The notes: generated by a model not told the origin, from the sequence alone. Shown: positions 1 to 7,080, numbered from the stretch's first letter. The stretch is DNA of 55,724 nt from Clostridiaceae bacterium (GCA_902362725.1 CABIXM010000021.1:1-55724), one strand, 5' to 3'. Made by a program: numbers and translations.

Positions 1-632
1 CGGTCATTGGCTTCCAGATAGCGGTTCTGGATGACCTCCCATTCATGCCGCCAGATTTCGCAATACTTCTGGTCGTTCCAATCCACCGTATCCTCCTTGT
101 GGCTTTTCCATCTGCCGGACGGAAGTTTTATCCGTTCCCCGTTTTCGTCAAGGTCATAAACCTTGCGGCTCTTGGGAAGCCATTTTCCATGTTCGTCCAT
201 TGCCCTCATAGTGAGCATGACATGGGCGTGGGGATTGTGTCCCGGCGGATGGGGGTCATGGATTGCAAAATCAGCAATCATGCCTTTGGAAACAAACTGC
301 TGCTCACAAAATTCCCGGACAAGGACAGCATACTGGTCGGGTGGTATCTCTCTTGGGATGGTAAGCACCCACCGCCTTGCAAGCTGGGAGTTCCATTGCT
401 TTTCCACCGCTTCGGCGGCGTTCCATAAGGTATTGCGGTCTGCATACGACCGTGGGGCGTTTGCCGGGAGCAGAATTTCATTGTGGACAATACCACGCTT
501 TTCCGGGTAGTGCTTCACTTGCTGGTCGTATTCACAGAACAGCTTTTCGCCGCTTTGGTAAGCAGCGGCGGCAACCGCAGACTGTCGCTGGCTGCGCTGA
601 ACAATCGTGATTTCGTTGTGTGGGCAGGGCAT
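1..632 (-). CDS. MobA/MobL family relaxase, N-terminal part (cut by window edge)
   Basis: Relaxase that would nick oriT and pilot the transferred strand during mobilization. The reading frame runs from ATG at 632 to the window edge (210 residues visible) without a stop. A GGAGGG ribosome site lies 8-12 bases upstream of the ATG. The N-terminus HNEITIVQRSQRQSAVAAAAY fits the family, and the metal-binding histidine motif HNPHAHVMLTMR (His135, His137) with His125 upstream is intact. The protein is related to, but clearly different from, the relaxase at 7331-9052. Two cargo genes lie between this gene and its probable oriT near 1790. The C-terminal part cannot be assessed. Confidence 0.9.
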   Translation of the reverse strand, partial: MPCPHNEITIVQRSQRQSAVAAAAYQSGEKLFCEYDQQVKHYPEKRGIVHNEILLPANAPRSYADRNTLWNAAEAVEKQWNSQLARRWVLTIPREIPPDQYAVLVREFCEQQFVSKGMIADFAIHDPHPPGHNPHAHVMLTMRAMDEHGKWLPKSRKVYDLDENGERIKLPSGRWKSHKEDTVDWNDQKYCEIWRHEWEVIQNRYLEAND

Positions 633-693
633 TTCGTGTCCCTCCTTTCGGTAATTGGTGGATGGGGTGGCGTTTTACCACCTCATTTTGGCA

Positions 694-729
694 GAAAAAA
701 AGCAGGAGACCTTTTTCAGATTTCCTGCT
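694..729 (-). terminator. Rho-independent terminator before mobA
   Basis: Arms AGCAGGA (701-707) and TCCTGCT (723-729) form a hairpin. On the minus strand it is followed by a run of T. It would end transcription of the 815-1495 cargo genes ahead of the relaxase. Confidence 0.6.
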
Positions 730-814
730 CGGTGTGCCGCTGTGAGGGCGGCGGATATTTAGTTGTAAAAGTTCGGGACAAGTTGACCCGATGGGTAGAT
801 GGTACACTTAAAAA

Positions 815-1219
815 TTATGGTTCTCTTGTCATTAGCTCATTAGCATAATGATTAAGAGCTTCACAAGGTTCATATTTGCATTTATAACCAATACCGTCAA
901 TTATAATAAATGGATTGTATGCTATAATCTCCACTTGAGAACCATCTGCCAAAGACAGAGTGAAAATAACTGCTTGTCCGGCATATTCTGTATATGAGTT
1001 GTCCTTATTGTAAATAACTACCTCATTGAGATATGATACTAATTCCTCTGTTTCTACTATCTGAATTGTTGTATCAGGTGGCGATAACCGAACACTTGCC
1101 GAAGTAATATCTGCTGCCTCTAAATCTTTGAATGGTCTATGAGCAGAAAACAAAAGAAAGCTAATACCTATACCGATTAAACATATCAGTGCAATTAACA
1201 AAAACTTTTTATGCTTCAT
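815..1219 (-). CDS. Membrane-anchored hypothetical protein
   Basis: 134-residue protein not recognised as a named family. A basic start (MKHKK) is followed by one hydrophobic segment at about residues 6-25, then a soluble region of about 105 residues rich in beta-type sequence. This suggests a protein tethered to the outer face of the membrane; there is no lipobox cysteine. It lies 21 bases downstream of the CPCC-family gene and is probably co-transcribed with it. Both sit between oriT and the relaxase, where element 2 has no gene, so they look like cargo. AT-rich composition unlike the flanking mobilization genes supports separate acquisition. Confidence 0.65.
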   Translation of the reverse strand: MKHKKFLLIALICLIGIGISFLLFSAHRPFKDLEAADITSASVRLSPPDTTIQIVETEELVSYLNEVVIYNKDNSYTEYAGQAVIFTLSLADGSQVEIIAYNPFIIIDGIGYKCKYEPCEALNHYANELMTREP

Positions 1220-1240
1220 TTGATTCTCCTTTACACACTA

Positions 1241-1495
1241 CTATGAAATTTCTTTTTCATCATCTCTTGGTGGTCGGACATAACATAACATTTCTTTTTC
1301 ACAAGCACCAAATTTTGAGAAATTGGATTTCGCTTCTTTTAGCGTTATTCCATGATTAGAGTCACTTGGTTCGTTATCAGAAGCAATGAACGGGTCATTC
1401 TCCCAAAAACAAACGGGACAGATATACCCACAATCTTCATTTGCCGGAACATTATAGGTAAAATATCCGCAGCAAGGACATTGGTATTTTTTCAT
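1241..1495 (-). CDS. CPCC-family cysteine-rich protein
   Basis: 84-residue protein starting MKKYQCPCCGYFTY. It carries a CPCC motif (Cys6-Cys9) and a second CPVC pair about 22 residues later, the pattern of the small cysteine-rich CPCC family, which probably binds zinc. Function is unknown; such proteins are often found near mobile elements and toxin/immunity loci. The start at 1495 was chosen over the upstream ATG at 1525 because GGGAGG lies at the right distance before it and the conserved domain begins there. It is followed closely by the membrane-anchored protein at 815-1219. Confidence 0.8.
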   Translation of the reverse strand: MKKYQCPCCGYFTYNVPANEDCGYICPVCFWENDPFIASDNEPSDSNHGITLKEAKSNFSKFGACEKEMLCYVRPPRDDEKEIS

Positions 1496-1760
1496 ATAAA
1501 CCTCCCGTTTAAGCCTTGACCTCAAATTCCTGATTTATTTCTGACTTTATTATACTTCATCGATTATCGAAAAGATAGCATATTTTATGAAACTTGTCGG
1601 CTGGGAACAGCTTACAGCGCAAGGTGTCCCCAGATGGCAAGTCCACAAAAGGGTAGCTGGCGGCAGCCAGCGCAGGGGAAGCGTAGCGTCCCCTGTATGA
1701 TTTGGAGCAGACCTTGACTGCGGAAAATCACAGCCCTCCGGCGAGGAGCCTTCGGAGAAC
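1496..1760. other. Non-coding region left of oriT
   Basis: No convincing gene. It holds short inverted repeats, for example GCTGGC-ggca-GCCAGC near 1660 and AGGGGA-N9-TCCCCT near 1675-1695, which resemble the structured DNA commonly found beside oriT. The AT-rich end (1525-1590) probably carries the promoter of the CPCC gene. Confidence 0.4.
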
Positions 1761-1765
1761 GCAAT

Positions 1766-1814
1766 GCACCAACCTTTGGGTGGTGTATAATTGCGCCCTT
1801 AGTAAACTAAGGGG
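1766..1814 (+). other. oriT: Candidate oriT of element 1 (RSF1010-like nick region)
   Basis: An imperfect inverted repeat (CACCAACC/GGGTGGTG, 1767-1785) is followed by TATAATTGCGCCCTT. This contains a match to the TAAnTGCGCCCT core at which MobA of RSF1010/R1162 nicks. Directly after it comes a perfect repeat CCCTTAG-TAAA-CTAAGGG, as in the R1162 arrangement. The site lies between the DUF3847 gene and the relaxase gene, the same order as in element 2. The resemblance is read from the sequence; nicking here is inferred. Confidence 0.7.
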
Positions 1815-2103
1815 TTTCCGGCTTCTCCCGTTCCAGCAGTTTCTTCAATAGTTCCTGCGTGTCCTGCCTGTGAAAAATGAGTTTCAACAACAGCATAACA
1901 TCATCATCTGTCAGGCGTTCCGGCTCTTGCAGAAAACTTTCCAGCATACCGCCACGAGTACAGAGCCGGTGCGTTCGTTCCTTTCGGGTAAGCTGCTTTA
2001 GCTGGTGCTGCAATGCCTTTTCATCATTGAGGGCTTTCCGCAGTTTCTTTTCACTCTTTTCCAACTCCCGGTTGAGCTTTTCCAGCTTTGAGGTATCAGG
2101 CAA
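1807..2103 (-). CDS. DUF3847 family protein, probable mobilization accessory
   Basis: 98-residue, strongly charged protein with an N-terminal coiled coil (residues about 5-45), then the conserved block RTHRLCTRGGMLES (about 43-56). The same block (RTHRLCQVGGAVES) occurs in the element 2 protein at 6689-7003, so the two are homologues. Family function is not established. Its constant place next to oriT and a MobA/MobL relaxase suggests a relaxosome helper comparable to MobC, which is an inference. It overlaps the upstream gene by 8 bases, and its 3' end lies in the oriT repeats. Confidence 0.8.
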   Translation of the reverse strand: MPDTSKLEKLNRELEKSEKKLRKALNDEKALQHQLKQLTRKERTHRLCTRGGMLESFLQEPERLTDDDVMLLLKLIFHRQDTQELLKKLLEREKPETP

Positions 2104-2437
2104 GGGCAGCGTCCTCCTTTCTCGGTATCAGCACATAAATCCTGTTTGGTTCTCCAACGCCCTGACGCACCCGCATGATAAGTCCGGCTGTTTCCAGTTC
2201 ATTCAAAGAACGCTTGACCGTCATAGAGCTGCGGGACAGGACTGCGGCAATGTCTGTGACAGGGAAGCAGACAAACAGGATTCCGTTCTCGTCCTCCTGC
2301 CCTTTGGAGAGCATAGCGTCCAACATCCGGCAGTACATGACCTTTGCGGTGCTGCTGACTGGAAATCCTGTCAATGCTCTGGGAAATGGCATACAGGGCG
2401 GCAGTGGTGTGTCTATCGTCATAAATTCAAAATTCAT
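2096..2437 (-). CDS. RepA_N-like / winged-helix replication or regulatory protein
   Basis: 113-residue protein. Residues 28-110 look like a winged helix: KVMYCRMLDAML, then a helix-turn-helix around FPVTDIAAVLSRSSMTVKRSLNELETAGLI, and a wing ending in YVLIP. This matches the N-terminal domain of replication initiator A (RepA_N) proteins carried by Firmicutes mobile elements. It is much shorter than full RepA_N proteins, so a purely regulatory role is equally possible. It overlaps both neighbours by 4-8 bases, forming a tight operon of 2434-2622, this gene and the DUF3847 gene. Confidence 0.7.
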   Translation of the reverse strand: MNFEFMTIDTPLPPCMPFPRALTGFPVSSTAKVMYCRMLDAMLSKGQEDENGILFVCFPVTDIAAVLSRSSMTVKRSLNELETAGLIMRVRQGVGEPNRIYVLIPRKEDAALA

Positions 2438-2622
2438 TCGGTGTGTTCCTCCTTTTTCTTTGCTCGTTTGGATAAATAACGGGGGCAGTCAATCACAACC
2501 GCCCGGAAGCTCTGCCTGCACTCATGCTGGCATTTCCGGCATAATTCGTTGTAAGTGACACGCCCCCGGTCATTGAGGTAAAAAGAAAGCTCCTGCTTCC
2601 TCTTTTTGCTCATTCTCGGCAT
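2434..2622 (-). CDS. Small basic Cys-containing protein of mobile elements
   Basis: 62-residue basic protein with CRKCQHEC in the middle (a CxxCxxxC pattern, possibly zinc-binding) and lysine-rich ends. Family not recognised. It is the first gene of the operon leading to the DUF3847 gene, with a strong GGGAGG site before its ATG, and overlaps the next gene by 4 bases. Confidence 0.65.
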   Translation of the reverse strand: MPRMSKKRKQELSFYLNDRGRVTYNELCRKCQHECRQSFRAVVIDCPRYLSKRAKKKEEHTE

Positions 2623-3105
2623 ATTGCGTTTCCTCCCGTTTTAGTGTATGGTTTCGGGGCGATTTTCGGCAAAATTACAGCCATAGAGCCGCTTAAAATC
2701 TCCCGAAGTATCAGCGATAGGGTAGACTATCCCCCTATTAAATTGTCGTGTTTCGGTATCATTTCGGTGTCAGTTCGCCAGTTCTCCCCGGTGTCGTTCC
2801 TCCCCTGAATCTCACAGCGGCGTATCGCTCCCGTTGGTACGCTCGTTTCGGTCAGGGTTCCTCCACATCCCTGCCAAAAGTCATGGCGCTACATCGCCGG
2901 GGAAGCATATCCCACACAGGCTGGTCATTCGATTGGAATAATCCATCGATGAACTACCTGTATCATAGAACATTTTTGTGCCCTGTGCCGTATGTCCACA
3001 AAGTAGGAATTAAGGATAAAAAGCGGAAATTTCCACGATTGCGGAAAGTGTGATATAATCCAGTTAAGCGACAGCAATGAAACCGCCGGAAAGGAGTGTG
3101 CGCCC
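2623..3105. other. Intergenic region between the divergent operons of element 1
   Basis: No credible gene. It must hold the promoters of the minus-strand operon and of the XRE regulator. Near 2711-2730 is GATAG-N6-CTATC, a short inverted repeat. The part at 2750-2900 is GC-richer than its surroundings and its role is unknown; it could be a replication origin, given the Rep-like gene, but no iterons are visible. Confidence 0.4.
3031..3059 (+). promoter_or_regulatory. Promoter of the element 1 XRE regulator
   Basis: Extended -10 TGATATAAT ending at 3059, with a weak -35 (TTCCAC, 3031-3036) 17 bases upstream. A palindrome GGAAATTTCC (3025-3034) overlaps the -35 and a GGAAA half-site follows at 3042, a plausible operator for the regulator itself. 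Confidence 0.55.
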
Positions 3106-3912
3106 ATGAAAGGAGCAACAAGCATACAGGAACGCCTTTGGGAACTCCGCAAGGACAAAGGCTTAAATCTGGAAGAACTATCAAAGCTGACGGGTATTTC
3201 CAAATCTGCTCTCGGAAGTTATGAAAAAGAGGATTTTAAGGAAATCAATCATGGCAACCTTATCACGCTGGCAGACTTCTATGGGGTTTCCGTTGATTAT
3301 CTGCTGTGCCGGACAGAGAACCGAGAGCAGATCAACACGCCACTAACAGAGCTGCATTTGAATGATGAGATGGTGGCACTTTTGAAAAGCGGTCGGATTA
3401 ACAACCGCCTGCTCTGTGAGCTTGCCACACATAAAGATTTTATCAAGTTTCTTGCGGACATTGAGATTTATGTGGATGGGATTGCCACCATGCAGATTCA
3501 GAACCTCAACGCCCTTGTCGATACCGTCCGGCATGAAATCATTGAACGGTATCGCCCCGGCGAAGATGACCCCCATTTGAAAGTGTTGCAAGCCGCCCAT
3601 ATCAGCGATGATGAATATTTCAGCCACATGGTTCTGGATGACCTCAACCTGATTATCCGGGATATTCGGGAAGCTCACAAAAAGGACAGCGAGAGTGCAC
3701 CCCAGACCACCGTTGCCGATGAACTGAAAGAAAATCTGGAAGCGGTTGAAAATTTCAAGGGCAGCCGTGATGAAAAGCTGGTTGTCCTTTACTGTAAGCA
3801 GCTTGGTATCAACTATAAAAATCTGTCAGATGAAGAATTTCGCTGGCTGATTCGGATTCTCAAAAAATCAAAGAAAATGGGAACGCCTATCAGCCAGAGG
3901 AAAAAACGATAA
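3106..3912 (+). CDS. XRE-family transcriptional regulator
   Basis: 268-residue DNA-binding protein. Residues about 9-63 form a Cro/CI-type helix-turn-helix (LWELRKDKGLNLEELSKLTG, then SKSALGSYEK). A proline-poor, mainly helical C-terminal region of about 200 residues follows with no recognised domain. The ATG has a GGAAAGGAGTG ribosome site. It is divergent from the Rep-like/DUF3847 operon and probably controls element 1, possibly with autoregulation through the palindrome at 3025. A strong terminator follows directly. Confidence 0.85.
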   Translation: MKGATSIQERLWELRKDKGLNLEELSKLTGISKSALGSYEKEDFKEINHGNLITLADFYGVSVDYLLCRTENREQINTPLTELHLNDEMVALLKSGRINNRLLCELATHKDFIKFLADIEIYVDGIATMQIQNLNALVDTVRHEIIERYRPGEDDPHLKVLQAAHISDDEYFSHMVLDDLNLIIRDIREAHKKDSESAPQTTVADELKENLEAVENFKGSRDEKLVVLYCKQLGINYKNLSDEEFRWLIRILKKSKKMGTPISQRKKR

Positions 3913-3914
3913 AG

Positions 3915-3963
3915 AAAAACCGCTGTTGCATGGTTTGTTGGCTTCCATGTAGCAGCGGTTTTT
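3915..3963 (+). terminator. Terminator after the XRE gene
   Basis: AAAAACCGCTG...CATGG pairs with CCATG...AGCAGCGGTTTTT, an almost perfect long stem ending in five T. It can work in both directions because both flanks are A/T runs. Confidence 0.85.
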
Positions 3964-3997
3964 GCTGGGATTATTCAGTTGAATTTTTAGCACGACA

Positions 3998-4008
3998 AAC
4001 TGGAATTT
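3998..4008 (+). repeat. attL: Candidate attL core (11-bp direct repeat)
   Basis: AACTGGAATTT, identical to 13657-13667, lies 126 bases beyond the integrase stop codon. A match of this length between two short AT-rich end regions could arise by chance at the level of a few percent, so the assignment is moderate. Confidence 0.45.
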
Positions 4009-4079
4009 ATATAATTATTCCTCTAACTTTCCCCATTTTATAGGCTTTCCTGCCTGTCCATTAGTGAAATGATATGTAG

Positions 4080-4128
4080 TTTCCCTTATTTTTGCCCTTA
4101 TGAGATAATCACAAGGGAAATAAGGGAA
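4080..4128. repeat. Candidate integrase arm-binding repeats, left end
   Basis: TTTCCCTTATTT and, 17 bases later, AAGGGAAATAAGGGAA form an inverted pair of AAGGGAAA/TAAGGGAA motifs just downstream of the integrase gene. Related motifs in the same arrangement occur at 13483-13560, near the other end. This is the pattern expected of integrase arm sites; a simple terminator role for the integrase gene is an alternative. Confidence 0.45.
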
Positions 4129-4134
4129 TTTTTT

Positions 4135-5430
4135 TTAATCATTGCCTACCACTTTATCAAGAAGCCGAACCGATTTTCGTTTCGCATCTCTTGTGGAGTG
4201 AGCATAGACATTCATTGTGGTACTTACATCTGAGTGTCCTAATAATTCCTGCACATCTTTTGGAGCAGCTCCATTTGCCAAAAGGTTGCTTGTATAGGTG
4301 TGACGTAACTGGTGGAAATGAAAGCCTTCAAATCCCTCTAATGTTTTTGCCACCTTTCTGCATACCGTCCCCAAAGTAGTCGGAAGTTCCAGACAACCAT
4401 CCGGTCTTAAGCAGACGAAAGAAATTTCTTTATAATCTGCCGGGACTTCCTCTGTTCTGTCTAAGCAGTAATATTCGTAGTACACTCTGTTTTTCTCTTT
4501 GACCTCTTTGTAGTAGTTCGTGTGATAAAGTTCTCCGTACTGCATTCGATTTTTTAACTGCTCTTTCCGGGCATTGCGGAAAATCTCTACCAGCGTATCT
4601 CCAAAATCAACAATCCTCACTTTTTTCCGCTTGGTTGGTCCGATGATATATTTGCGCTTTGAGCCATCATATCGGATGCTGCGTCTTATGGTAAGGCATT
4701 GTTCTTCCAGATTTACGTCCTGCCATGCCAAACCACAGGCTTCTCCAATACGAAGCCCGGCATAATAGGCTATCTGGATTGGAAGTATTGCGGCTGGGTT
4801 CTTTTTTTGAAGATACGCAAGCAGTCTTTCATAATCTTCTCGTGAAATTGGTTGGATATTTCCGTCCATGTCCTCATCCGAAAACAAATCAACTTCGTCC
4901 GTCTGATACCGCAGTTTAATATACTGCATGGGATTGAACGTAATATACTGTTTTGGAAATACTGCAAAGCGGAAAGACTGCTGCATGACTGCGGAAAAAG
5001 AATGGATGTAATCTTTGCTGTAACCCTTTCTCTCTTTTCCATCGGGATGAACTCCCCCGAAGGAAAGCAAATCAAAGAAAGATTGCAAATGCTCAGAGGT
5101 TACATTTTTTAATTTCCGTTCTGCCAGCGGATGTTTCTTAATATTTCGGATTGTTCCGAGGTAATTCTCCACAGTACCATTGCTGAGCGTACCTGTTTTT
5201 AATTCCTCCTCTGCCCACACATCCAGAAGTTGTCCGACTGTGAGATTTTCCGCTTTGGCAACAAATTTCTTTTTCTCATAATCATCCATTGCCTGACGGA
5301 GCAGCTTTTCAGTTTCACTTTTGCTTTCTGTTCCAACGCATTCTTTCTGAACAAGATTGCCGCTTGCGTCCTCTACATAGAAGCGGTAGTACCATTTCTT
5401 TCCTTTTTTTCTTACAGATCCTTTTGCCAT
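4135..5430 (-). CDS. int: Tyrosine recombinase/integrase of element 2
   Basis: 431-residue site-specific integrase that would join and excise element 2. An N-terminal AP2-like arm-binding region (MAKGSVRKKGKKWYYRFYVED) is followed by a SAM-like core-binding domain (about 62-170) and the catalytic domain. All catalytic residues are visible: Arg227 (AGLRIGE), His373-x-x-Arg376 (HQLRH), His399 (LLGHS) and Tyr409 (NVYAH). The start at 5430 was chosen because AAAGGAGA precedes it and MAKGS is the normal family start; the ATG at 5460 is less likely. Layout resembles Tn916-type integrases. It reads toward the left end of the element. Confidence 0.95.
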   Translation of the reverse strand: MAKGSVRKKGKKWYYRFYVEDASGNLVQKECVGTESKSETEKLLRQAMDDYEKKKFVAKAENLTVGQLLDVWAEEELKTGTLSNGTVENYLGTIRNIKKHPLAERKLKNVTSEHLQSFFDLLSFGGVHPDGKERKGYSKDYIHSFSAVMQQSFRFAVFPKQYITFNPMQYIKLRYQTDEVDLFSDEDMDGNIQPISREDYERLLAYLQKKNPAAILPIQIAYYAGLRIGEACGLAWQDVNLEEQCLTIRRSIRYDGSKRKYIIGPTKRKKVRIVDFGDTLVEIFRNARKEQLKNRMQYGELYHTNYYKEVKEKNRVYYEYYCLDRTEEVPADYKEISFVCLRPDGCLELPTTLGTVCRKVAKTLEGFEGFHFHQLRHTYTSNLLANGAAPKDVQELLGHSDVSTTMNVYAHSTRDAKRKSVRLLDKVVGND

Positions 5431-5516
5431 AATCGTATGTCTCCTTTCGATATTAGACAATCGGAACTGATGAAATGCTTCGTGCGTGTAAGTATATCAT
5501 AACTCCGGTTGTCTTA

Positions 5517-6146
5517 CTATACCGATTCGGAATCTTCGTATAAGACTTCTGATAAAAGATTTGCAAGCCTTTGTTCTGCTGTTTTTGGTTTCTTGGAATA
5601 GAGCCTTACAACGTCTGCCATCTCATTAAAAGCATTGATGGTAGGAGTGATTTCCCTTAAGAACATAATCTCATTATATTCATCATTCGATTCAAACCCT
5701 ATTGTTTTGGCAATATCCGTCTGACCAGCATTCCCCTTGAAGTTTTTGCAGGCGAACTGAAAGGAATCCAAAAACAGACCATATTGTTTTAACATCAGCA
5801 GTAATAAATCTTTTGAAAAAGCATCTTCTTCTTTGGTAAGGGCAAGCGGTAACTGTTCCAGAATATCTCCCATCGCATCACGAATCTGTAACTCTCTCTT
5901 ATCCGTAATGTCGGTTTCATATTCATCTGTTTCCCCTTTGAGCCATTCCACAGATACATGGAGTGCTTCCGAAAGACCTTCCAGCACCATTTTTTTCGTA
6001 TTGTCAATCGAACCATTCTCATAACGCAGGATTGTAGAAGCGGTAACCCCCATCTTTTCTGCGACATAAGGCTGTGTCAGATTCAATTCCAGACGGCGCT
6101 GTTTTACTCTGCTGCCTATCAGCTTGCGTAGTTCTTTATCTTTCAT
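5517..6146 (-). CDS. XRE-family repressor of element 2
   Basis: 209-residue regulator. Residues about 8-65 are a Cro/CI helix-turn-helix (RRLELNLTQPYVAEKMGVT, then STILRYENG); the rest is helical and unassigned. The start at 6146 follows an AAAGGAGG site. It is divergent from the excisionase gene. Two identical-type operators, ATTGCA-N3-TGCAAT, lie in the 171-bp gap: one over its own -35 box and one just downstream of the excisionase promoter. It therefore most likely represses both excision and its own synthesis, like a phage repressor. The ligand or inducing signal is unknown. Confidence 0.88.
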   Translation of the reverse strand: MKDKELRKLIGSRVKQRRLELNLTQPYVAEKMGVTASTILRYENGSIDNTKKMVLEGLSEALHVSVEWLKGETDEYETDITDKRELQIRDAMGDILEQLPLALTKEEDAFSKDLLLLMLKQYGLFLDSFQFACKNFKGNAGQTDIAKTIGFESNDEYNEIMFLREITPTINAFNEMADVVRLYSKKPKTAEQRLANLLSEVLYEDSESV

Positions 6147-6176
6147 GCTGACTGCCTCCTTTTTCGGTATGTATGA

Positions 6177-6205
6177 ATTATAGCATTGTTTTTCCAAAAT
6201 TGCAA
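6177..6205 (-). promoter_or_regulatory. Promoter of the element 2 repressor
   Basis: On the minus strand: -35 TTGCAA (6205-6200), 17-base spacer, -10 TATAAT (6182-6177). The -35 lies inside operator O1. Confidence 0.75.
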
Positions 6206-6213
6206 TATGCAAT
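6199..6213. promoter_or_regulatory. Operator O1 (ATTGCA-ATA-TGCAAT)
   Basis: Perfect 6-bp inverted repeat with a 3-bp spacer, overlapping the -35 box of the repressor promoter. Same half-sites and spacing as O2. Confidence 0.75.
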
Positions 6214-6243
6214 ATAATATTTGCTTTTAATATTTCGTAACGC

Positions 6244-6272
6244 TTGACAAAAAGATATGAAAAGGATATACT
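6244..6272 (+). promoter_or_regulatory. Promoter of the excisionase/mobilization genes
   Basis: Consensus -35 TTGACA (6244-6249), 17-base spacer, -10 TATACT (6267-6272). Operator O2 begins 11 bases after the -10, over the expected transcript start region. Confidence 0.85.
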
Positions 6273-6283
6273 TACATCACAAG

Positions 6284-6300
6284 AATTGCATAATGCAATT
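6284..6300. promoter_or_regulatory. Operator O2 (AATTGCAT-A-ATGCAATT)
   Basis: Perfect 17-bp palindrome containing ATTGCA-TAA-TGCAAT, the same half-sites as O1. It lies between the excisionase promoter and its ribosome site, placed to block transcription. Confidence 0.8.
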
Positions 6301-6317
6301 TATAAGGAGGTGATTAT

Positions 6318-6548
6318 ATGACGCAAAGAAAAATTGCATTATCCATCGAAGAAGCTGCTGACTATACGGGAATCGGCAGAAACACCTTAAGACAGCTTGT
6401 AGAATGGAAGAAACTTCCAGTATTAAAGGTTGGTCGCAAAGTCCTGATTAAAACCGATATTCTGGAAATGTTTATGGAAGCGAATGAAGGTCGTGATTTG
6501 AGGGATAGAGGAAATGTAAAAGCCGTAACAAGAACTGCGGCAAATTAA
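6318..6548 (+). CDS. xis: Excisionase (Xis), MerR-type helix-turn-helix
   Basis: 76-residue small DNA-binding protein of the excisionase family. LSIEEAADYTGIGRNTLRQLVEWKKLPVLKVGRKVLIKTDILEMFM is the typical winged-helix pattern of Tn916-like Xis. It would bend DNA at the element ends and direct the integrase to excise. The ATG has an ideal AAGGAGGTGAT site, implying high translation once the repressor is released. It is divergent from the repressor and the first gene of the transfer-side operon. Confidence 0.92.
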   Translation: MTQRKIALSIEEAADYTGIGRNTLRQLVEWKKLPVLKVGRKVLIKTDILEMFMEANEGRDLRDRGNVKAVTRTAAN

Positions 6549-6688
6549 AAAGGCGGCTTCCAAAGAAACCGCCAAAGGTTCTATCAGACCGAAGCCATGA
6601 TATACCTACACGCAAGAAGATTATACCATGTGCTTCTTCTGATACGCAACCAAGAACTTATGTTTGCAAGAGAAAGGAGAATGTAATA

Positions 6689-7003
6689 ATGGCAAAATCA
6701 ACAAAAAGTTATGAAGAACGAATGCTTGAAATGGAAAAGAAAGAGCAGGAAAGCCTTGAAAAGGCGAAAAGATATGCAGCACAGAAGAAAGAACTTCTGA
6801 AGCGAAAGAAAGCCGAAGAAAGTAAAAAACGAACCCATAGGCTCTGTCAGGTTGGCGGTGCGGTGGAATCCGTTCTTGGTTCGCCTATTGAGGAAGAAGA
6901 CATCCCAAAGCTGATTGGTTTTCTGAAAAAGCAGGAAGCCAACGGGAAATTTTTCTCAAAGGCAATGCAGAAAGAAACAAATACCGATATGGAGGAAGTG
7001 TAA
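6689..7003 (+). CDS. DUF3847 family protein, probable mobilization accessory
   Basis: 104-residue protein. A long basic coiled coil (residues about 8-50) is followed by the conserved RTHRLCQVGGAVES block shared with the element 1 protein at 1807-2103. The C-terminus is acidic. It lies directly before the oriT-like site and relaxase, the same order as in element 1, which argues for a part in relaxosome assembly. The function is inferred from context. The ATG is preceded by AAAGGAGAATG. Confidence 0.82.
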   Translation: MAKSTKSYEERMLEMEKKEQESLEKAKRYAAQKKELLKRKKAEESKKRTHRLCQVGGAVESVLGSPIEEEDIPKLIGFLKKQEANGKFFSKAMQKETNTDMEEV

Positions 7004-7026
7004 TGGCGGAGGGGATGAGGTTTTCA

Positions 7027-7080
7027 TTCCCTTCATTGCTTTTTTATGAAGGGCGCACTTATGGACAACCAGAGGTCGTC
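7027..7080 (-). other. oriT: Candidate oriT of element 2 (RSF1010-like nick region)
   Basis: Read on the minus strand: inverted repeat GACGACC-TCT-GGTTGTC (7080-7064, one G:T mismatch), then TAAGTGCGCCC (7061-7051), which agrees with the RSF1010/R1162 MobA nick core. A second inverted repeat CCCTTCAT...ATGAAGGG follows (7053-7029). Layout matches the candidate oriT of element 1. The core lies on the strand opposite the relaxase gene in both elements. Confidence 0.75.

Larger units (their letters stand above)
1..3963. mobile_element. Mobilizable element 1 (right-hand part only)
   Basis: This block has the gene content of a Firmicutes integrative mobilizable element or a module of a larger conjugative element: MobA/MobL relaxase, oriT-like site, DUF3847 protein, a small HTH protein and an XRE regulator. 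The minus-strand genes read toward the left window edge, so the rest of the element, including any integrase of its own, is outside. The right limit is not defined. The block is taken to end at the terminator after the XRE gene, directly before the candidate attachment repeat of element 2. Whether the MarR/MATE genes beyond element 2 belonged to it is open. Confidence 0.6.

Noticed and set aside
2748..3053. 101-codon frame in the element 1 intergenic region
   Set aside because: It runs into the promoter of the XRE gene, has no ribosome site and its composition is not protein-like. A conserved non-coding function is more likely.
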